Positions 36,468-45,496 of a stretch of DNA of 64,000 bases are shown here, in pieces. Numbering within the stretch: the stretch's first letter is position 1; every line of letters begins with the position of its first letter. The position numbers and the translations under genes are program-made. Origin of the DNA: an uncultured bacterium (GTDB lineage Bacteria; Cyanobacteriota; Vampirovibrionia; Gastranaerophilales; Gastranaerophilaceae); the NCBI GenBank assembly GCA_902462155.1, contig CABQAQ010000008.1:1-64000 (forward strand), read 5' to 3'. The notes under the pieces were generated by a model. The model made no database searches, was not told the DNA's origin, and saw only the letters and a list, made by a program, of their open reading frames with translations.

Positions 36468-37043
36468 TTAAAATTCTACTTTAGGTACTTCTTTAGATGC
36501 CTCGTCTGCTTCAAAGTAATCACGTGCTTTTATGTTGGAAAAATTAGCTATAATCGAACTTGGAAATGTCCTTATTTTGGCATTAAGCTCTTTTACACTA
36601 TTGTTGTAATCTAATCTGGCTACAGCTATTCTGTTTTCTGTACCTGCTAATTCATCTGATAAAGCTATAAAAGATTTATCAGATTTTAATTGTGGATAAT
36701 TTTCTACAACAACTAAAAGTCTTGATAATGCACTTGTAAATTCCTGATTTGATACACTTATATCTTTTACATTATCTGTTTTTATAGCTCCTGCAAGTTT
36801 TGATCTTGCATTTGCAATATTTGTAAAAACTTCTTTTTCTAAATTTGCATAACCTTTTACCGTATTAACTAAATTTGGTACTAAATCGCTTCTCCTTTTT
36901 AGTTGATTTTCAACTTGAGCCCAATTTGAGTTTATATTTTCATCCATTATCTGTAGTTTATTGTATTCTCCGATTATGCCAGAAAATATTATTACTACTA
37001 TAATTATTAAACTAATAAGACTACCTAATAATATTTTTTTCAT
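36468..37043 (-). CDS. lemA: LemA family protein
   Basis: 191 residues. One N-terminal membrane helix (residues 4-24), then the LemA helical core: YNKLQIMDENINSNWAQVENQLKRRSDLVPNLVNTVKGY and the terminal YNNSVKELNAKIRTFPSSIIA block are diagnostic (quoted as family landmarks). The bulk lies outside the cytoplasm. LemA is commonly encoded with TPM-domain proteins, as here, and the pair is thought to act at the membrane; biochemical function is still unknown. Confidence 0.93.
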   Translation of the reverse strand: MKKILLGSLISLIIIVVIIFSGIIGEYNKLQIMDENINSNWAQVENQLKRRSDLVPNLVNTVKGYANLEKEVFTNIANARSKLAGAIKTDNVKDISVSNQEFTSALSRLLVVVENYPQLKSDKSFIALSDELAGTENRIAVARLDYNNSVKELNAKIRTFPSSIIANFSNIKARDYFEADEASKEVPKVEF

Positions 37044-37060
37044 TTTTTTACTCCTATATA

Positions 37061-37792
37061 TTATATATTTTTAAAGTCGTTTACATATTTTAATAAAGTT
37101 TTAGACTCTTTTATAAACGCATTGTATATTAATGAAATATCTTTTCTGGATATTTTTATTTTTTTATTCTTATAATTAATTAATTTTTCCCATAATAATT
37201 TTTCAATTAATCCTAAAAGGGAAACTTTTTCTATTATATTAAGATTATTATCTGGTATAGAATCATTATTTAACCTTAATATAGCTCTAAAAATGATTAA
37301 AAATTTCTTTATAGAGATTATTAACGTTTTTTCTAATTGATTTTCATTATCAGAGTATAAAAGATAGTTTTCTTTTAAATACATAAATAATTTCTTTAAT
37401 TCAAGTTCTGTTTGTAATCTTAAATTCTTTTTTTCAACTTCTATTGGAATAAGACAATCTTTACCGTATAAAATTTTATAAGAATCAATTAAATCTGAAT
37501 ATTCTATAGGATAAATATCTACAGAGTCATACCATTCATCATTATCTATAAAAAGAGGTAACGGATTTTTCTTTTTTAACCATATTTTTACAATAGGTGT
37601 TGACTTCTTTAGGTCGTCCGGGGTTAAATTTTCTATAAGCACTAATAAATTTATATTATTTTCATTTTTTAAACTATATTGCTTTGCTTTACTTCCATAA
37701 AGGATTATAGAAATAAGTCTTGAATTAAAAATATCCTTTAATGAACTTATTAAATTTATTAAATGTCTATTATCGAGTGTATTATTTACCAT
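37061..37792 (-). CDS. Nucleotidyltransferase-fold protein with substituted catalytic acids
   Basis: 243 residues. The N-terminal 100 residues look like a Pol-beta-type nucleotidyltransferase domain: IILYGSKAKQYS is the G-S nucleotide-binding turn. In active enzymes this is followed by a D-x-D pair; here the segment reads ENNINLLVLI, with asparagine at both positions, so metal-dependent catalysis is unlikely. The remainder is helical and lysine-rich. It overlaps the upstream tpm gene by 7 bases and precedes lemA by 17, so it is translationally tied to that membrane pair. Confidence 0.65.
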   Translation of the reverse strand: MVNNTLDNRHLINLISSLKDIFNSRLISIILYGSKAKQYSLKNENNINLLVLIENLTPDDLKKSTPIVKIWLKKKNPLPLFIDNDEWYDSVDIYPIEYSDLIDSYKILYGKDCLIPIEVEKKNLRLQTELELKKLFMYLKENYLLYSDNENQLEKTLIISIKKFLIIFRAILRLNNDSIPDNNLNIIEKVSLLGLIEKLLWEKLINYKNKKIKISRKDISLIYNAFIKESKTLLKYVNDFKNI

Positions 37793-38520
37793 CTGCCTGT
37801 AGCACCTCCTCCACCAAAACCACCTGAGCCTCCAAATCCTCCAAAGCCTATAGAACTAGAACCAAATCCTCTTGAACTAGTATTATATCTATTAATTGGT
37901 AAAAATAACGGGCCTAATGGTCCGGTAAATAGTAATAATAATATTAAAAATAGTAATAAATCATCTTCTTTATTTTCAGAAGCATTAACTTTTACTATAT
38001 TATAATCTATATCAAGCTCAGTATTATATCCTTTAGCTATTTCTTTTGCTAATATAATAGTTCCATTTACTATCCCTGTATTATAATCTGCTTTTTTTAG
38101 ATAAGGAATCATATACTCATCTCTTATTCTACCGGCTTTAGCATCATTTATTATACCTTCTAGACCATAACCTATTTCTATTCTCATAAGCCTATCTTTA
38201 GGTACTATCAGTATTAATGCTCCGTTATCTTTACCTTTTTTACCTATTTTGTTATTTCTTGCAATATTTAGGCTTACTTCTTCTATTGGTCGATTATTAA
38301 GAGTATCTAAAGTAACAACAGCTATTTCACTAGAAGTCTTTTCTTTTAATTCATAAATTACTTGATTAATATAATTTATTGAGTTAACATTCAAAATTTT
38401 TGCATTATCAGAAACAAATCCATTAAAAATTATAATACCATTTGCATTTACTCTTAAAATTGTAAATAAAATAATAATTATAAAAAATAAAATATAATTT
38501 ATTAACTTATTTAATTTCAT
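37786..38520 (-). CDS. TPM-domain (TLP18.3/Psb32/MOLO-1) membrane protein
   Basis: 244 residues. A signal peptide or anchor (residues 8-26) leads into a TPM domain with FVSDNAKILN, SEIAVVTLDTL, IGKKGKDNGALILI and RIEIGYGLEGIINDAKAGRI, all typical. A second membrane helix follows (LLLFLILLLLFTGPLGPLFL) and the protein ends in the glycine-rich tail GFGGGGATGRW. It is the first gene of a four-gene reverse-strand cluster with the nucleotidyltransferase-like gene, lemA and the flavin reductase gene. Confidence 0.88.
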   Translation of the reverse strand: MKLNKLINYILFFIIIILFTILRVNANGIIIFNGFVSDNAKILNVNSINYINQVIYELKEKTSSEIAVVTLDTLNNRPIEEVSLNIARNNKIGKKGKDNGALILIVPKDRLMRIEIGYGLEGIINDAKAGRIRDEYMIPYLKKADYNTGIVNGTIILAKEIAKGYNTELDIDYNIVKVNASENKEDDLLLFLILLLLFTGPLGPLFLPINRYNTSSRGFGSSSIGFGGFGGSGGFGGGGATGRW

Positions 38521-38657
38521 AATTATTTATTATATTTATTAAAATATTTATTACAATATTAAGTTAGGTTAATATAAGGATAAAAAAAATTTTTATAATA
38601 GCAAAAAATATAAATAAGATGTTTTAATAATAGTAAATTATGAATAAGGTTTAAAAT

Positions 38658-39344
38658 TTGCTAATTAATTCTAACAATATAAATAAATATAACACTAGAT
38701 ATTATGATCAAGTTTTTAGTTCTAAAATCAATTTTAAAGGAATTGTTAATCAAGATTCTAAAATATCAAAACCTATAAAAACTATAAGTATTATGTCATT
38801 TATAGGTATATTAATGTACTTATTTTTAAAAAATAATAAATTTATTAATTTATCATCTGAATCTAAAAATATTAAAAATTTTCATCTTGTAGATACTTTA
38901 AGTAATAAATCTAGTCTATACAGAGGAGCTCAACTTAATAACCAAGAAGACTGTGATTTTTTGATATCTAAAAATGTAGGTTTAGTTATTGACCTTAGAA
39001 ATAAAAAAAATTCTAAAGACTTGATAAATAAAGAAAAAAACTTATTAAATAAAAATAATATTGAGCATTATAATATAGAAATGAGTTCCAAAATTGCACC
39101 TAGAGAAGATCAAATAGAAGAAGTATTTAATAAAATAGAAGAATGTAAAAAAAACAATAAATCTGTGTATATACATTGTAAGGCAGGTATAGATAGAACT
39201 GGAATAATGTGTGCTCTATATGAGGTACGTAAGAAAAATATACCTAAATCCCAAGCTTATGAGCATATGAAAAATTATGGGTATAACTATTATCATCAAG
39301 TTACTAGAAAAGCTCAAAAAGATTTTTTATTCCAAAATGGATAA
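38658..39344 (+). CDS. Tyrosine-phosphatase-like protein with N-terminal membrane segment
   Basis: 228 residues from a TTG start with AAGG eight bases upstream; no ATG start fits. After a polar N-terminus (FSSKINFKGI) there is one hydrophobic stretch (residues about 42-58). The C-terminal domain is a dual-specificity/tyrosine phosphatase: SLYRGAQ, VIDLRNKK and the active-site loop HCKAGIDRTG (C-x5-R). The general acid aspartate is not obvious; a D in APREDQIEE is a candidate. Orientation across a membrane is unclear. Substrate may be phosphoprotein, phosphoinositide or polyphosphate-like compounds. Confidence 0.78.
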   Translation: MLINSNNINKYNTRYYDQVFSSKINFKGIVNQDSKISKPIKTISIMSFIGILMYLFLKNNKFINLSSESKNIKNFHLVDTLSNKSSLYRGAQLNNQEDCDFLISKNVGLVIDLRNKKNSKDLINKEKNLLNKNNIEHYNIEMSSKIAPREDQIEEVFNKIEECKKNNKSVYIHCKAGIDRTGIMCALYEVRKKNIPKSQAYEHMKNYGYNYYHQVTRKAQKDFLFQNG

Positions 39345-39461
39345 TTTATAAAACCCAAAAGCCCAATTTTCACCTATAGGTACGCCAGTAATTTATGAAA
39401 AAGTTATCTTTGAGATACTCTTTTTTCAAGATCGTAAAGATATTTCTTGCTAACAAAAAAC

Positions 39462-39491
39462 TTGACTTTTTATATTTAGCCATCATAATAT
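39462..39491 (+). promoter_or_regulatory. Promoter of the initiator tRNA gene
   Basis: TTGACT and TAATAT are separated by 18 bases, about 38 bases before the mature tRNA 5' end. Confidence 0.5.
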
Positions 39492-39529
39492 AATTATTAA
39501 GTAATTATTTAATAATTAAAATTTAATAT

Positions 39530-39976
<447 letters not shown>

Positions 39977-40004
39977 AAGCTTAACTTCACTTTGCCCTGT
40001 GTTT

Positions 40005-40290
40005 TTATAAAGGAGTTATATGGTCGGCTTTCATTTGTTCTATTTTAAAATGCTGCTTATATATTTGACAAACACCTGCCTGATTTTCATATCTTTCACG
40101 CTTCATACCTTGAGTGAATACTCTCTAATATTCAAATACTTTTTCATTACTTTATAAAAAATATTAATAGCTCCCCCCCCCTTTTTTGCTGTTACATTAT
40201 AATTCGGTATTAAAAAATGATTTCAAAAGCTTTAGTATCCAGTTTATCATCTTCATAATACGTTGAAATAAGCTTTTTTAATCATTTTAC
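40005..40290 (-). pseudogene. HNH endonuclease remnant with a C9 tract
   Basis: On the reverse strand one frame reads FTQGMKRERYENQAGVC, then HFKIEQMKADHITP, the core of an HNH nuclease of the type with a zinc CxxC pair. The second cysteine of the pair is tyrosine here, a stop follows the HNH aspartate-histidine, and stops interrupt the upstream part (DDKLDTKAFEIIF in another frame). A run of nine C residues at 40173-40181 lies inside and probably caused one frameshift. Residual cargo of the element integrated at tRNA-fMet. Confidence 0.6.
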
Positions 40291-40318
40291 TTATATCATT
40301 ATGAAGTTAACAGTTTCA

Positions 40319-41152
40319 TTATATTAATGCACAAATTACTCTGTTTATACCACTTAAATCTTTATAAAGTTCTATTTTTTTATAGTTATATTTTTCTAAT
40401 AAATTATAAACAAGCTTATCTTGATTAATACCTAACTCAAAAAGAATACCAGAACCTATATTATTATTTAAATATAAAGAAGCATCTCTTATTATTTTTT
40501 CATAAAACTCTATACCATAAATATCAGATGCAAATAAAGCTAAATCAGGTTCGAAATCTTTCACCTCAATTTGAAGATTTTGTTTTTCTATAATTGGTAT
40601 ATAAGGTGGATTAGATATAATAAAATCAAATTTATTATTTATATTTTCATAAATATCCGATTGTAAAAAAGTTATGTCATTTTGAAGGCTGTACATTGAA
40701 GCATTTATTTTGGCTACATCTAAAGCACTTTCTGAAATATCTATTGCTGTAATATTTCTGTTTAAAGTAAGTAAGGATAACATAATAGAAATTATGCCAC
40801 TGCCAGTTCCTATTTCTAAAATTGTAGAATTTTTATTAATAAATTTTTTAGAGATATCAATTAATAGTTGAGTTTCAGGTCTTGGAATAAGTACTGAGCT
40901 ATTTACAAAAAATTTTTTATTCATAAAATAAGCACAATTTAAAATATATTGAAGAGGCATTTTTGTGTCGATTCTTTTTTGTACAACATTAAAAGCCTTT
41001 TTTTGTAGTTCTTCACTTGGAACTTTACCTAAAAATAAATCTTTAAAAGAGATATTACAAACATTTTCTAAAATAAATTCAGCTTCACTTGAGGCAGTGT
41101 CTATATTGAATCCAGAGTCAAGAAATTTTTTTTTAATTTCATTATAAATCAT
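40319..41152 (-). CDS. prmC: Release factor glutamine methyltransferase
   Basis: 277-residue S-adenosylmethionine enzyme that methylates the GGQ glutamine of peptide release factors. N-terminal helical domain, then IPRPETQLLID, the SAM motif ILEIGTGSGIISI, and the catalytic NPPYIP. Length is standard. The start overlaps the stop of the upstream unknown gene by four bases (ATGA), so the two are translationally coupled. prfA is not adjacent. Confidence 0.95.
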   Translation of the reverse strand: MIYNEIKKKFLDSGFNIDTASSEAEFILENVCNISFKDLFLGKVPSEELQKKAFNVVQKRIDTKMPLQYILNCAYFMNKKFFVNSSVLIPRPETQLLIDISKKFINKNSTILEIGTGSGIISIMLSLLTLNRNITAIDISESALDVAKINASMYSLQNDITFLQSDIYENINNKFDFIISNPPYIPIIEKQNLQIEVKDFEPDLALFASDIYGIEFYEKIIRDASLYLNNNIGSGILFELGINQDKLVYNLLEKYNYKKIELYKDLSGINRVICALI

Positions 41153-41634
41153 TTTTGTCTAGCCTCTTTAATTAGATTTATCATTTCAAATTTGGAAATA
41201 TTTTCTAAGGAATCAATATTTATATTTTTAGATTTACATAAGTATTTATAATAATTGATTTGTTTAATAGAAGGTTTTTGCTTTTTTTGAATATTCTCTT
41301 TAATAAATAGTTGTTTTTTTTTGAAAAACTCTTTTTGTTTATCCAAAAAAGGTTTTAATTTTTCTTTTTGAATGAGAGAGAATTTAAAATATTTAACCAT
41401 TTTTTTAAGATCTTTAATGAAAATAGGCTCTTGAATAAAATCAATAATCCAAGGGAAATTAGAATTATTCTGATCAATAAAGTATAATTCATCATCAATA
41501 AAATTTTGAACTATATCTTCAACAGATTGATGATAAGTTTTTTTAGTATATATTCTTAAAAAATTAATTAGAGCTGATTTTTGATTTTTAGATAGCTGTA
41601 AGAATACACTATTTTTTATATTATAAGAAGACAT
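41149..41634 (-). CDS. Unknown lysine-rich protein upstream of prmC
   Basis: 161 residues, very rich in lysine, glutamine and phenylalanine, predicted mostly helical. It opens with QLSKNQKSALINFLRIY and has a basic middle (KQKEFFKKKQLFIKENIQKKQK). No membrane segment or catalytic motif. It overlaps prmC by four bases and starts two bases after the preceding 56-residue gene, so all three form one operon. The C-terminal stretch LENISKFEMINLIKEARQ resembles a SAP-like or helix-hairpin nucleic-acid-binding end, but this is only a guess. Confidence 0.6.
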   Translation of the reverse strand: MSSYNIKNSVFLQLSKNQKSALINFLRIYTKKTYHQSVEDIVQNFIDDELYFIDQNNSNFPWIIDFIQEPIFIKDLKKMVKYFKFSLIQKEKLKPFLDKQKEFFKKKQLFIKENIQKKQKPSIKQINYYKYLCKSKNINIDSLENISKFEMINLIKEARQK

Positions 41635-41636
41635 TA

Positions 41637-41807
41637 TTATCTAAATAGATCCTTAAAAGTAAACCCAGATTGTTTTTTCTGCTTTTTAAAAGCCGTAATA
41701 GCAGTATATATAGGATTTGTAATAATTTTAGAATCAATAAAATTTTTATTTAAATTTTTCTTTTTGAGCTTAGCTATATTTAGATCTATTACTTTATTAT
41801 CATCCAT
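41637..41807 (-). CDS. Small protein of 56 residues in the prmC operon
   Basis: ATG at 41807, stop two bases before the next gene. The product is lysine-rich: MDDNKVIDLNIAKLKKK, ending SGFTFKDLFR. No Shine-Dalgarno is visible; instead TATAAT lies about six bases before the ATG, suggesting a leaderless message. No known domain. The tight packing with the following two genes supports it being real. Confidence 0.5.
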   Translation of the reverse strand: MDDNKVIDLNIAKLKKKNLNKNFIDSKIITNPIYTAITAFKKQKKQSGFTFKDLFR

Positions 41808-41895
41808 AATTATATTATAACATATTATTACAGATTTTAGAATAGAAAATCAAAAAAGTTTTTACATTTTTTTACAGTATACTATTATTGTAAAC

Positions 41896-42483
41896 CTATA
41901 TAGCTAGATTATAGAGATGATCGGATGGAGTATTATTAAGATTTTTATCAATATAATTTAGTCCGGCATTAAAAGAATTTATATTTGATTTTATTAAATC
42001 AGCTTTTTTTTCAGGGATCATTTCTTTTAGGGCTTGAATAATATATTCAGGTGATAAAACTTCTGTTAATTTGATTAATATTCCTATCATAAAGACATTT
42101 ATAAAATAAGGTGTTTCTATTTTTGATATATAAGAATCTATATCAATAGGGTAATAAGTTATATCATCTCTATTTTTACTTTGCATCAACTTGGCGTTGC
42201 ATATAAGAATACCTCTTTTTTTTACACGATTTTGGAAAGTATTAAAAGAAGATTGATTAAGTACAATTATAATATCAGCTTTATTAATTACAGGTGAAGC
42301 TATATGTTCGTTTTCATCTGCTATATTTACAGAGCAATTTGCAGTTCCACCTCGCATTTCAGCACCATAGGCTGGAATCCAAGTTGTATTTTTTGATTCT
42401 AAAATACAAGCATGACTTAATAATGAACCGGCAAATAAAACACCTTGTCCGCCAAATCCTGCTATTATTATGCTTAAAGACAT
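41896..42483 (-). CDS. korC: 2-oxoacid:ferredoxin oxidoreductase gamma subunit
   Basis: 195 residues of the Rossmann-like gamma domain: IIIAGFGGQGVLFAGSLLS, AYGAEMRGGTANC and INVFMIG are characteristic. It binds with the other three subunits to form the CoA-acylating oxidoreductase that reduces ferredoxin. Its start overlaps the beta gene by 10 bases. Last gene of the operon. Confidence 0.9.
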   Translation of the reverse strand: MSLSIIIAGFGGQGVLFAGSLLSHACILESKNTTWIPAYGAEMRGGTANCSVNIADENEHIASPVINKADIIIVLNQSSFNTFQNRVKKRGILICNAKLMQSKNRDDITYYPIDIDSYISKIETPYFINVFMIGILIKLTEVLSPEYIIQALKEMIPEKKADLIKSNINSFNAGLNYIDKNLNNTPSDHLYNLAI

Positions 42484-43241
42484 TTAATACTCTCCTTTTG
42501 GGTAATATCTTTAAATATACCCAATTTATGTACTTTTTGGATATTATTTTTAATATGTTCTAAAGAATCTACAGGTGATAATTTCCAATTTGTAGGACAC
42601 GCAGAAACCACTTCAACAAAACTAAATCCAAGACCATTGAGTTGCATTTCAAATGCTTTTTTTATTAATTTTTTTGTATTAATAATACTTTGTGGATTAT
42701 AAATTCCTGTTCTAGCACAAAAAGCAGTACCTTCACAATTTGAAATAATTTCGGCAGCTTTAATAGGATACCCTAGAAGTTCTGCTTTTCTTCCTTTCGG
42801 TGTTGTTTTGGTTACCTGACCTACTAATGTCGTTGCACTAGCTTGTCCGCCTGTCATTCCAAAAGTTGTATTATTTATGCATATTGTTGTTATATTTTCA
42901 CCACGACACGCTGTATGTACTGTTTCGTTAAAACCTATTGTCAGAGCATCACCATCTCCTTGATAAGTAAATACAAACTTGTCTGATTTTGCTCTTTTTA
43001 TTCCGGTTGCAACACAGGGGGATCTTCCGTGTGAGGCTCCGGCTATATCTATTTCAAAGAATTTTTCAAGAAATATTGAACATCCTACAGAAGAAACTCC
43101 AATGGTGTTTTCTCTTAAATTGAATTCATCTAATAACTCTGCTACAATACGTAAGACTATCCCATGTCCACATCCCGGACAAAATGTGAATTTCCCATCT
43201 TTTTTTAAACTTTTTGGTATTTCAAATATTATTTTACTCAT
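42474..43241 (-). CDS. korB: 2-oxoacid:ferredoxin oxidoreductase beta subunit
   Basis: 255-residue thiamine-diphosphate-binding subunit. CPGCGHG near residue 18 supplies cysteines and the ThDP contact, GDGDALTIGFNETVH is the Mg-ThDP motif, and NNTTFGMTGGQAS completes the site. Length and pattern fit KorB/VorC enzymes without their own iron-sulfur insertion beyond the single-cluster set. It overlaps the alpha gene by four bases. The complex decarboxylates 2-oxoglutarate or a branched 2-oxoacid. Confidence 0.92.
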   Translation of the reverse strand: MSKIIFEIPKSLKKDGKFTFCPGCGHGIVLRIVAELLDEFNLRENTIGVSSVGCSIFLEKFFEIDIAGASHGRSPCVATGIKRAKSDKFVFTYQGDGDALTIGFNETVHTACRGENITTICINNTTFGMTGGQASATTLVGQVTKTTPKGRKAELLGYPIKAAEIISNCEGTAFCARTGIYNPQSIINTKKLIKKAFEMQLNGLGFSFVEVVSACPTNWKLSPVDSLEHIKNNIQKVHKLGIFKDITQKESIKCL

Positions 43242-44347
43242 TTACTAAATGCCTTGTGTACATATTTTTTATCAATTTCTATAATTTTTTCATATACATC
43301 GTCATCTGAAATAATATCACCGGCTGCTTTACCATAAAACTCCACAGGCGCATTCCCAAACACTGCACTTCTTACATCGTAAAGCATTTGACCTTGATTC
43401 ATTTCTATATCGAGTATTACTTTTGCATTCTTTGTTAACTTATGAAGTATTTCTTCCGGAAATGGTGATAAAACAATGGGTCTAAAAAGACCTACTTTTA
43501 TCCCATTTTGTCGGGCTTTCGTTACAGCTGCTTTTGCTATTCTGCCAACTATTCCGAATGCGCTTATTATAATATCCGCATCTTCTATCATAAATGACTC
43601 ATACATCATTTCTTTTTCTTGAAATTCTTTATATTTTTTAAAGATTTTATTACTAATATGAGTCATATCTAAATTATCCATATGTAAAGAAACTAAATTA
43701 CGAGCCTCTCTATTCTTTGCACCAGATAATGCCCAAGATGATACATCAGACTCTATACCGCTATAAGGGTATTTGTTAAAATATACAGGTTCCATCATTT
43801 GACCTAAAATTCCATCGGCAAGTAGCATTACAGGATTTCTATACTTAAATGTCAAATAAAATGCTTTATATGTAAGATCTATAGCTTCTTGAATAGTTGA
43901 AGGTGATAATACTATTGTTTTATAGTCACCATTTCCACCACCTTTTGTTGCTTGAAAATAATCTCCTTGTGCGGGTGCTATGTTCCCTAACCCCGGACCA
44001 CCTCTCATTACACTTATTATTACTCCCGGAATCTGTTGACAGCACATTGCTGAAATTGCCTCTTGCATTAATGCTATACCACAGGATGAAGAAGAGGTCA
44101 TGGCTTTAACTCCAACAGTTGATGCACCTATAAGCATATTTATTGATGCTAATTCGCTTTCTGCTGGAATAAATGTAAGACCCATTTCAGGCAATTTAAT
44201 ACTTAAGTATTCACCAATTTCACTTTGTGGGGTTATTGGATAACCAAAATAACATTCTACTCCGGCATTGATTGCGGCTTGTGCTATAGCCTGATTCCCT
44301 TTTATTAATATTCTTTTTCCTTCTGTATGTAATAAATGACTAACCAT
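43238..44347 (-). CDS. korA: 2-oxoacid:ferredoxin oxidoreductase alpha subunit
   Basis: 369 residues with the pyrimidine-binding domain: GNQAIAQAAINAGVECYFGYPITPQSEI, PAESELASINM, TSSSSCGIALMQE and MRGGPGLGN. Typical of KorA/VorB-type alpha subunits lacking the fused gamma domain. The substrate could be 2-oxoglutarate (anabolic, reductive or oxidative) or 2-oxoisovalerate; sequence reading cannot decide. It is five bases downstream of the ferredoxin-like subunit. Confidence 0.9.
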   Translation of the reverse strand: MVSHLLHTEGKRILIKGNQAIAQAAINAGVECYFGYPITPQSEIGEYLSIKLPEMGLTFIPAESELASINMLIGASTVGVKAMTSSSSCGIALMQEAISAMCCQQIPGVIISVMRGGPGLGNIAPAQGDYFQATKGGGNGDYKTIVLSPSTIQEAIDLTYKAFYLTFKYRNPVMLLADGILGQMMEPVYFNKYPYSGIESDVSSWALSGAKNREARNLVSLHMDNLDMTHISNKIFKKYKEFQEKEMMYESFMIEDADIIISAFGIVGRIAKAAVTKARQNGIKVGLFRPIVLSPFPEEILHKLTKNAKVILDIEMNQGQMLYDVRSAVFGNAPVEFYGKAAGDIISDDDVYEKIIEIDKKYVHKAFSK

Positions 44348-44352
44348 ATAAA

Positions 44353-44565
44353 TTATTTACTTACCTTTACTATAGCTATATCAGGACAAGATATTGCACA
44401 CATTGCACATCCTATACATTCTGACTCATTTTTTTCTTCAAATTTTGCATAATGAAATCCTGCCTCAGTTATTTCATCGCTAAATTTTATCAACTTCTTT
44501 GGACATACACTTATGCATATTCCACAAGACTTACAGCGTGTTTTATCTATTTCTATTTTTCCCAA
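44353..44565 (-). CDS. korD: 2-oxoacid:ferredoxin oxidoreductase delta (ferredoxin) subunit
   Basis: Small 2[4Fe-4S] ferredoxin-like subunit of about 70 residues with CKSCGICISVCP and CIGCAMCAISCP. It passes electrons from the ThDP site to soluble ferredoxin. The TTG at 44565 is chosen because AGGGGT lies just upstream; an in-frame TTG at 44592 would add nine residues but has no ribosome binding site. First gene of the four-gene reverse-strand operon. Confidence 0.9.
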   Translation of the reverse strand: MGKIEIDKTRCKSCGICISVCPKKLIKFSDEITEAGFHYAKFEEKNESECIGCAMCAISCPDIAIVKVSK

Positions 44566-44650
44566 CTTGACCCCTACTTCTTTTCTATACAAATTATTAT
44601 ATCACTAAAAAACTTTTAACAAGTATTTTATTTTGCTTAAATAAATTAAT

Positions 44651-45439
44651 TTAGAACAATAATAATCCAAAGCTTATGAATAGCATACCTGTTATAATAC
44701 CTATTAGAACGTGATGATCTTCTCCATATTCTCTTGCAAGAGGCAGTAATGTATCTAGTGAGATATAAATCATTATTCCGGCTACCATTCCAAATAAAAT
44801 TCCTATTGTACACTCATTAATAAAATTACGTAACAGAAAAAATCCTATTAATGCTCCTAATGGTTCTGCCATCCCTGAAAGAAATGAATATAATATAGCT
44901 GTTCTCTTTTTTCCTGTTGCGTGATAAATAGGTAAAGATACAGCTATGCCTTCTGGTATATTATGTATGGCTATTGCTATTGCTAAAGGTATGCCCAATG
45001 TTAATGTTTGTGAGGAGATAAAAAATGTAGCTATACCCTCTGGAAAATTATGTATTGTTATTGCTATTGCTGTTAATATTCCAGCTCTTTTTATTTTATG
45101 TTTATGCGTACAAGTTTCTTTTTTACTAAGAAGATCTTCATCTATATGATCTGGTATAAAATAATCTATCAAAAATGCTATAAACATACCAAAAAAAAAT
45201 GCTATTAAAGCTATTAAATCTGCTTTTTCGGAATATGATAATGCTAAAAACTCTTTTGATTCTGCAAGAATTTCTGATAATGATAAAAATATCATTACTC
45301 CGGCTGCAAATGCTAGACCTATTGATAAAAATTTTAGGTTTGTTCTTTTTACAAAAAAAGTTAAAAAACCACCTAATACCGTTGATAATCCTGCTAATAT
45401 AGTTAATAATATTGCTATAAAATATGAATTGTTTATCAT
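44651..45439 (-). CDS. zupT: ZIP-family metal transporter
   Basis: 262 residues with eight hydrophobic segments. Helix IV contains HNFPEGIATF and helix V HNIPEGIAVSLP, the paired metal-site motifs of ZIP proteins, and the cytosolic loop has the histidine run CTHKHK. Expected to import zinc, iron or manganese. Length matches ZupT. It is a single gene between the oxidoreductase operon and nagA. Confidence 0.92.
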   Translation of the reverse strand: MINNSYFIAILLTILAGLSTVLGGFLTFFVKRTNLKFLSIGLAFAAGVMIFLSLSEILAESKEFLALSYSEKADLIALIAFFFGMFIAFLIDYFIPDHIDEDLLSKKETCTHKHKIKRAGILTAIAITIHNFPEGIATFFISSQTLTLGIPLAIAIAIHNIPEGIAVSLPIYHATGKKRTAILYSFLSGMAEPLGALIGFFLLRNFINECTIGILFGMVAGIMIYISLDTLLPLAREYGEDHHVLIGIITGMLFISFGLLLF

Positions 45440-45496
45440 TTAATTATTATAATACTAAACATTTTTATAGTCAAAATAATAAAAAATAAACCCTTA

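Noticed and set aside
37763..38005. Proline-rich forward frame opposite the glycine-rich tail of the TPM protein
   Set aside because: Antisense of repetitive GGN codons; no ribosome binding site and it lies over a well-supported gene.
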